Of a DNA stretch of 64,000 bases, positions 60,911 to 64,000 are shown piece by piece. The stretch covers positions 168,925-232,924 of the forward strand of contig CAVZRE010000013.1 in assembly GCA_963777595.1 (NCBI GenBank). The letters run 5' to 3'. The position numbers were made by a program, and so were the translations under genes. Position 1 is the stretch's first letter. The number at the start of each line of letters is the position of its first letter. Below the pieces are notes generated by a model. That model made no database searches. It saw only the letters and a list, made by a program, of their open reading frames with translations, and was not told where the DNA came from. Source of the DNA: CAVVFX01 sp963777595 (GTDB lineage Bacteria > Acidobacteriota > Terriglobia > Bryobacterales > Bryobacteraceae).

Positions 60911-62690
60911 ATGCCCGTGCCGTCTTTTCTATTCTGGAAGTATCACCCGATGCAGACTCCTCAGTTCGTCGAAAAAGCTCGTGACTGGACGCGCCGCCTA
61001 CCAGATCGCGAAGATCGAATCTCTATCCTTTTAAGTTTCGTCATCGGAGCGCTCGTCGGTCTTATCGTTGTCGCCTTCATCCTTCTCACCGGACGCCTTG
61101 CCGCCCGCATGTATCCCCCCGGCAGCGCGGCGTGGCGCCGCATCCTGGTCCCCACGCTCGGTTCGCTAGTTTCCGGGTATCTTCTCTGGCGCTATTTCCC
61201 CGACGCCCGCGGCAGCGGCATTCCGCAAACCAAGTTTGCCATCTTCATCCATAACGGATACATTTCTCTCAAAACGGTGATCGGAAAATTTCTTTGCTGT
61301 TCCATCTCGCTGGCAAGCGGCATCGCGCTCGGACGCGAGGGACCGTCCGTCCAGATCGGCGCGGGGATCGCCTCGGTTCTCGGCCGCCGCTTTGGACTAA
61401 ACGCGAACACCGTGCGAGACCTGGTCCCAATGGGGTGCGCCGCCGCGCTCGCCGCGGCCTTCAACACGCCCATTGCCGCGGTTCTTTTTTCGCTCGAAGA
61501 AGTGCTGGGCGACCTCCACGCTCCCGTGCTTGGCTCGGTGGTGATCAGTTCCGCGACTTCGTGGATGGTTCTTGCACATGATTCTCGGCGACGAACCTCT
61601 TTTTCACGTCCCTTCGTATCATCTGGTCAGCAATGTAGAGTTCGCGATCTACGCCATCCTTGGCGTTATCGGGGGATTGGGCTCGGTCGTCTTTGTGAAA
61701 CTGCTTCTTGGCATCCGCGCCTGGTTTCGCCGCTTGCCCAAATGGACTGGCTGGTTTCAGCCCGCTCTCGGCGGACTCGCGGTAGGCCTCATGGGATGGT
61801 TTATGCCCGAGGTGCTGGGCGTCGGCTACGATTACGTGGAAAGGGTGCTCGGTGGTGATCTCGCGCTCAAAACGGTGGTCCTGCTTGCCGCCTTAAAGAT
61901 CGTCGCAACAGCCACCTGCTATGGCTCAGGTAACGCCGGAGGCATCTTCGGTCCCAGTCTCTTCATCGGCGCTACCATTGGCGGAGCGGTGGGTTCCGTC
62001 GCGCATACGTTATTTCCCGGACAGACCGCGGGGCCCGGCGCCTACGCGCTGATCGGAATGGGTACGGCGTTCGCGGGCATCGTACGGACGCCGCTTACCT
62101 CCGTCTTCATGATTTTCGAGATGACGCGCGACTACTCCATCATCGTGCCGCTCATGATCTCCAATCTCATCGCCTTCCTGGTCTCTTACGGATTGCAACG
62201 CCAGCCGATTTACGAAGCCCTGGCGCACCAGGAAGGCATCAACCTGCCCGCGGGCGAATCCCGCGATCAACTGGCACGCCTTCAGGCCGGAGCGTTTATG
62301 AAGCCTGAAGACAGCGCATTTCCTCCCGACCTCGATCTCGCGGCCGCGGCCAAACGGCTCAAGGAAACTCGCGTGAACGCCTGGCCCGTTGTCGAGGACC
62401 ATCTGCTCACCGGCATTGCTCATTTGAAAGATATGGGCGCACTCGACGGCAGCGCCAACCGGGTGGCGAGGGACATCGTGAACCCGCCGGTTGACGGCGT
62501 CGCGGCGAAGTTCCCATTCATCTATCCAGATCAATCGCTGAGCCTGGCGCTGGAAAAAATGGGCGCAGGCGGCATCGACGCCTTGCCTGTAGTAAGCCGC
62601 GCTAATGTTCGGGAGCTCCTCGGAGTGCTTACCTTGCCCGATATTTTAAATGCGTATGGCGTGATGGCCTACTCGGAGAGGGAGTCCTGA
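60911..62690 (+). CDS. ClC-type chloride channel/antiporter with CBS pair, one-base insertion
   Basis: The N-terminal ClC half is open to about 61581: LSFVIGALVGLIVVAFILL, GSGIPQTKFA, ALGREGPSVQIGAGI (the gating Glu), and AAAFNTPIAAVLFSLEEVLG. There the frame changes: GTT CTT G CAC ATG shows one extra base before HMILGDEPLFHVPSY, and the second frame gives the rest, including GSGNAGGIFGPSLFIGA (the selectivity region) and FMIFEMTRDYSIIVPLMI. The last 130 residues are a pair of CBS domains (AFMKPEDSAFPPDLDL, GVAAKFPFIYPDQSLSLAL). Joined, about 590 residues, a normal ClC length. ClC proteins move chloride, fluoride or protons. Confidence 0.82.
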
Positions 62691-62693
62691 GTC

Positions 62694-63779
62694 TTGTCGC
62701 CAGCAAATAAATCTCACCTTCCGGCGCCGACCCTTGCACTCATCGTGCTGGCTGTGATGGGTGTGCTCTATGGGATCGACAAATTTCTGGCTGCGCAAGA
62801 GCAAAGTGAAGTTGACGGCGAGGCGTCCGGCGATTACACGGCGGGACGGAAGTTGCTGCACGAGGGAAAGTCGCGCTCCGCGGTCGAGAATTTCGCGCGC
62901 GCACACGCGCTCGATCGCAACAATCGCGAGTACTTGTTAGCTCTCGCCACCGCGCAGTTGGCGGACCACCAACTTGACGCGGCTCACACGACTCTGGACG
63001 AGGCTCTCGAAGAGGATTCCAACGACGGCCGCGCGAATCTGCTGATGGCTCGTCTGATGGTGGAGGGCGGCCACTTCAAAGATGCCGACTCTTACTATCA
63101 CCGCGCGATCTACGGAGAATGGCCGACGAATTTACCGAGTCCGACGGCCAAAGCCCGTATGGAGCTTACTGACATGTTGGCCGATCACGGTAGCGGTCAG
63201 GAGTTGCTCTCCGAGCTATTGCTGCTGGCCAACGAACCGTCTCAAGACCTGGCCACGAAGAAAAAAATCGCGGCGCTTTTTCTGCGGGCCGGTGCGGCCC
63301 AACGCGCCGCTGACGCGTACCGCAGTCTCATCCGTGAAGATCGCCAGGATGCGGACGTCTTTGTCGGATTGGGACAGGCTGAAATTTTGGCAGGCGATTA
63401 TCATGCAGCGGAGAACGCCTTCCTGAATGCGTTGCGGCGTCGACTCGACGATCCCCGGATTCAGTCTCAATTGGGCCTTGTTGCGCAGCTAGCCACGCTC
63501 GACCCAACCGTGCGGCGTCTCAGTTCGGCCGAGAAGTATCGCCGGAGCGTAGCGATCCTGGATCTCGCCCAGCAAGAATTGAATGCCTGCCTGCACAACG
63601 CGCCTGCACCCGCGGCCCCTGCGCAGCCGCAAAAGGTGTCGGGCGCAATCAATAACGAGATGGCCGAGGCCCGTCTTGATGAAGCCGAGAAACTTTGGAA
63701 GCAGCGGGAGCAGGACTGCAGTCAGCCTTCCGCGGCGGATGATCCGCTTAGATATCTGATGAAGAAACTGGCGCAGTAA
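62694..63779 (+). CDS. TPR-like protein with N-terminal membrane anchor
   Basis: A 361-residue protein with one N-terminal membrane helix (APTLALIVLAVMGVLYGID) and a soluble part of tetratricopeptide-like helix pairs: EGKSRSAVENFARAHALDRN, QLADHQLDAAHTTLDEALEE, EGGHFKDADSYYHRAIYGE, FLRAGAAQRAADAYRSLIRE, EILAGDYHAAENAFLNAL. A Pro/Ala-rich region and a charged tail end it. The start TTG 62694 is four bases after the ClC stop; it might also start further in. It probably acts as a scaffold facing the periplasm or cytoplasm. Confidence 0.7.
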   Translation: MSPANKSHLPAPTLALIVLAVMGVLYGIDKFLAAQEQSEVDGEASGDYTAGRKLLHEGKSRSAVENFARAHALDRNNREYLLALATAQLADHQLDAAHTTLDEALEEDSNDGRANLLMARLMVEGGHFKDADSYYHRAIYGEWPTNLPSPTAKARMELTDMLADHGSGQELLSELLLLANEPSQDLATKKKIAALFLRAGAAQRAADAYRSLIREDRQDADVFVGLGQAEILAGDYHAAENAFLNALRRRLDDPRIQSQLGLVAQLATLDPTVRRLSSAEKYRRSVAILDLAQQELNACLHNAPAPAAPAQPQKVSGAINNEMAEARLDEAEKLWKQREQDCSQPSAADDPLRYLMKKLAQ

Positions 63780-64000
63780 ACGCACCTAATTGACGCCAGC
63801 CTATTCCGGCTTGCTAATCAGCCTGTTTCACACGACTCTCACATTCAGAAACACACGCGTCCGCTTGTGCTTTTCCTCAACTTCGTCGCAACCCATCTTC
63901 CGGACGTTTCGGAAATCCGGTGATCCCTCGCGAGCGATCGAATTGATAGATCCGTTTCAACTGGCGCGCTTGAAACTCAAACGCGCGTAGCCCCTGCGCA
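63780..64000. other. Gene-free end of the window
   Basis: No reliable gene; a 66-residue frame at 63790-63990 has no recognisable features. The next gene probably lies beyond the window. Confidence 0.4.

Overview
The window looks like a chromosomal segment of an acidobacterium close to Solibacter/Bryobacter. The strongest taxonomic clues are a TIGR03437-type protein (a C-terminal domain known mainly from Solibacter) at 45594-46868, a PEP-CTERM protein, a caspase/DUF4384 protein, LptE and BCCP (a Gram-negative diderm), and abundant secreted orphan proteins. This placement is inferred from family membership; no 16S gene is present.

Layout. 1-3.3 kb: end of a UsG-like Asd paralogue, lptE, holA and two small genes. 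3.4-7.7 kb: a sigma factor with a long unknown C-terminal extension, a metallophosphoesterase, and a small gene paired with a divergent inositol-phosphatase-like protein. 7.7-13.2 kb: a transglutaminase/DUF2126 giant and an MltD-like lytic transglycosylase. 13.3-19.0 kb: a leftward glycan-assembly run (five glycosyltransferases and a sugar-nucleotide-epimerase-like SDR). 19.8-21.5 kb: an insertion sequence with palindromic ends and a long gene-free tail. 21.7-24.8 kb: the translation/secretion cluster tRNA-Tyr, tRNA-Thr, tuf, rpmG, tRNA-Trp, secE, nusG, rplK. 24.8-29.4 kb: ureide (urate breakdown) genes, two methyltransferases, a PchB-like chorismate mutase and a membrane protein. 29.6-33.3 kb: enoyl-CoA hydratase, accB-accC, a cysteine-synthase-like gene. 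33.3-36.8 kb: a caspase-like protease with its translationally coupled secreted partner. 36.8-43.1 kb: an SDR, a flavoprotein, uvrA and a nucleotidyltransferase. 43.1-48.0 kb: a three-domain fusion (Asp/Asn-hydroxylase-like, orotate-phosphoribosyltransferase-like, PQQ-type propeller), the TIGR03437 protein with a Gly/Asp tail, and a secreted protein. 48-64 kb: secreted orphans, amidohydrolase, PilZ, metallo-beta-lactamase-fold hydrolase, S41 protease, a flippase-like membrane protein, a PEP-CTERM protein, a lipoprotein-sorting ABC system, tRNA-Ala, a ClC channel and a TPR protein.

An important caveat: many genes carry single-base indels, often compensated and sometimes in short homopolymers. 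They include near-indispensable ones (tuf, secE, accC) plus uvrA, a GT2, the caspase gene and the ClC gene. This pattern fits uncorrected base-call errors better than gene decay, so I annotate each as one gene across its frame changes.

The best candidate for something undescribed is the 43.1-47 kb locus: a dioxygenase-phosphoribosyltransferase-propeller fusion placed directly upstream of a protein whose tail carries about 13 aspartates spaced by glycines, a conceivable hydroxylation target. Second are the caspase/partner pair and the sigma-factor fusion.
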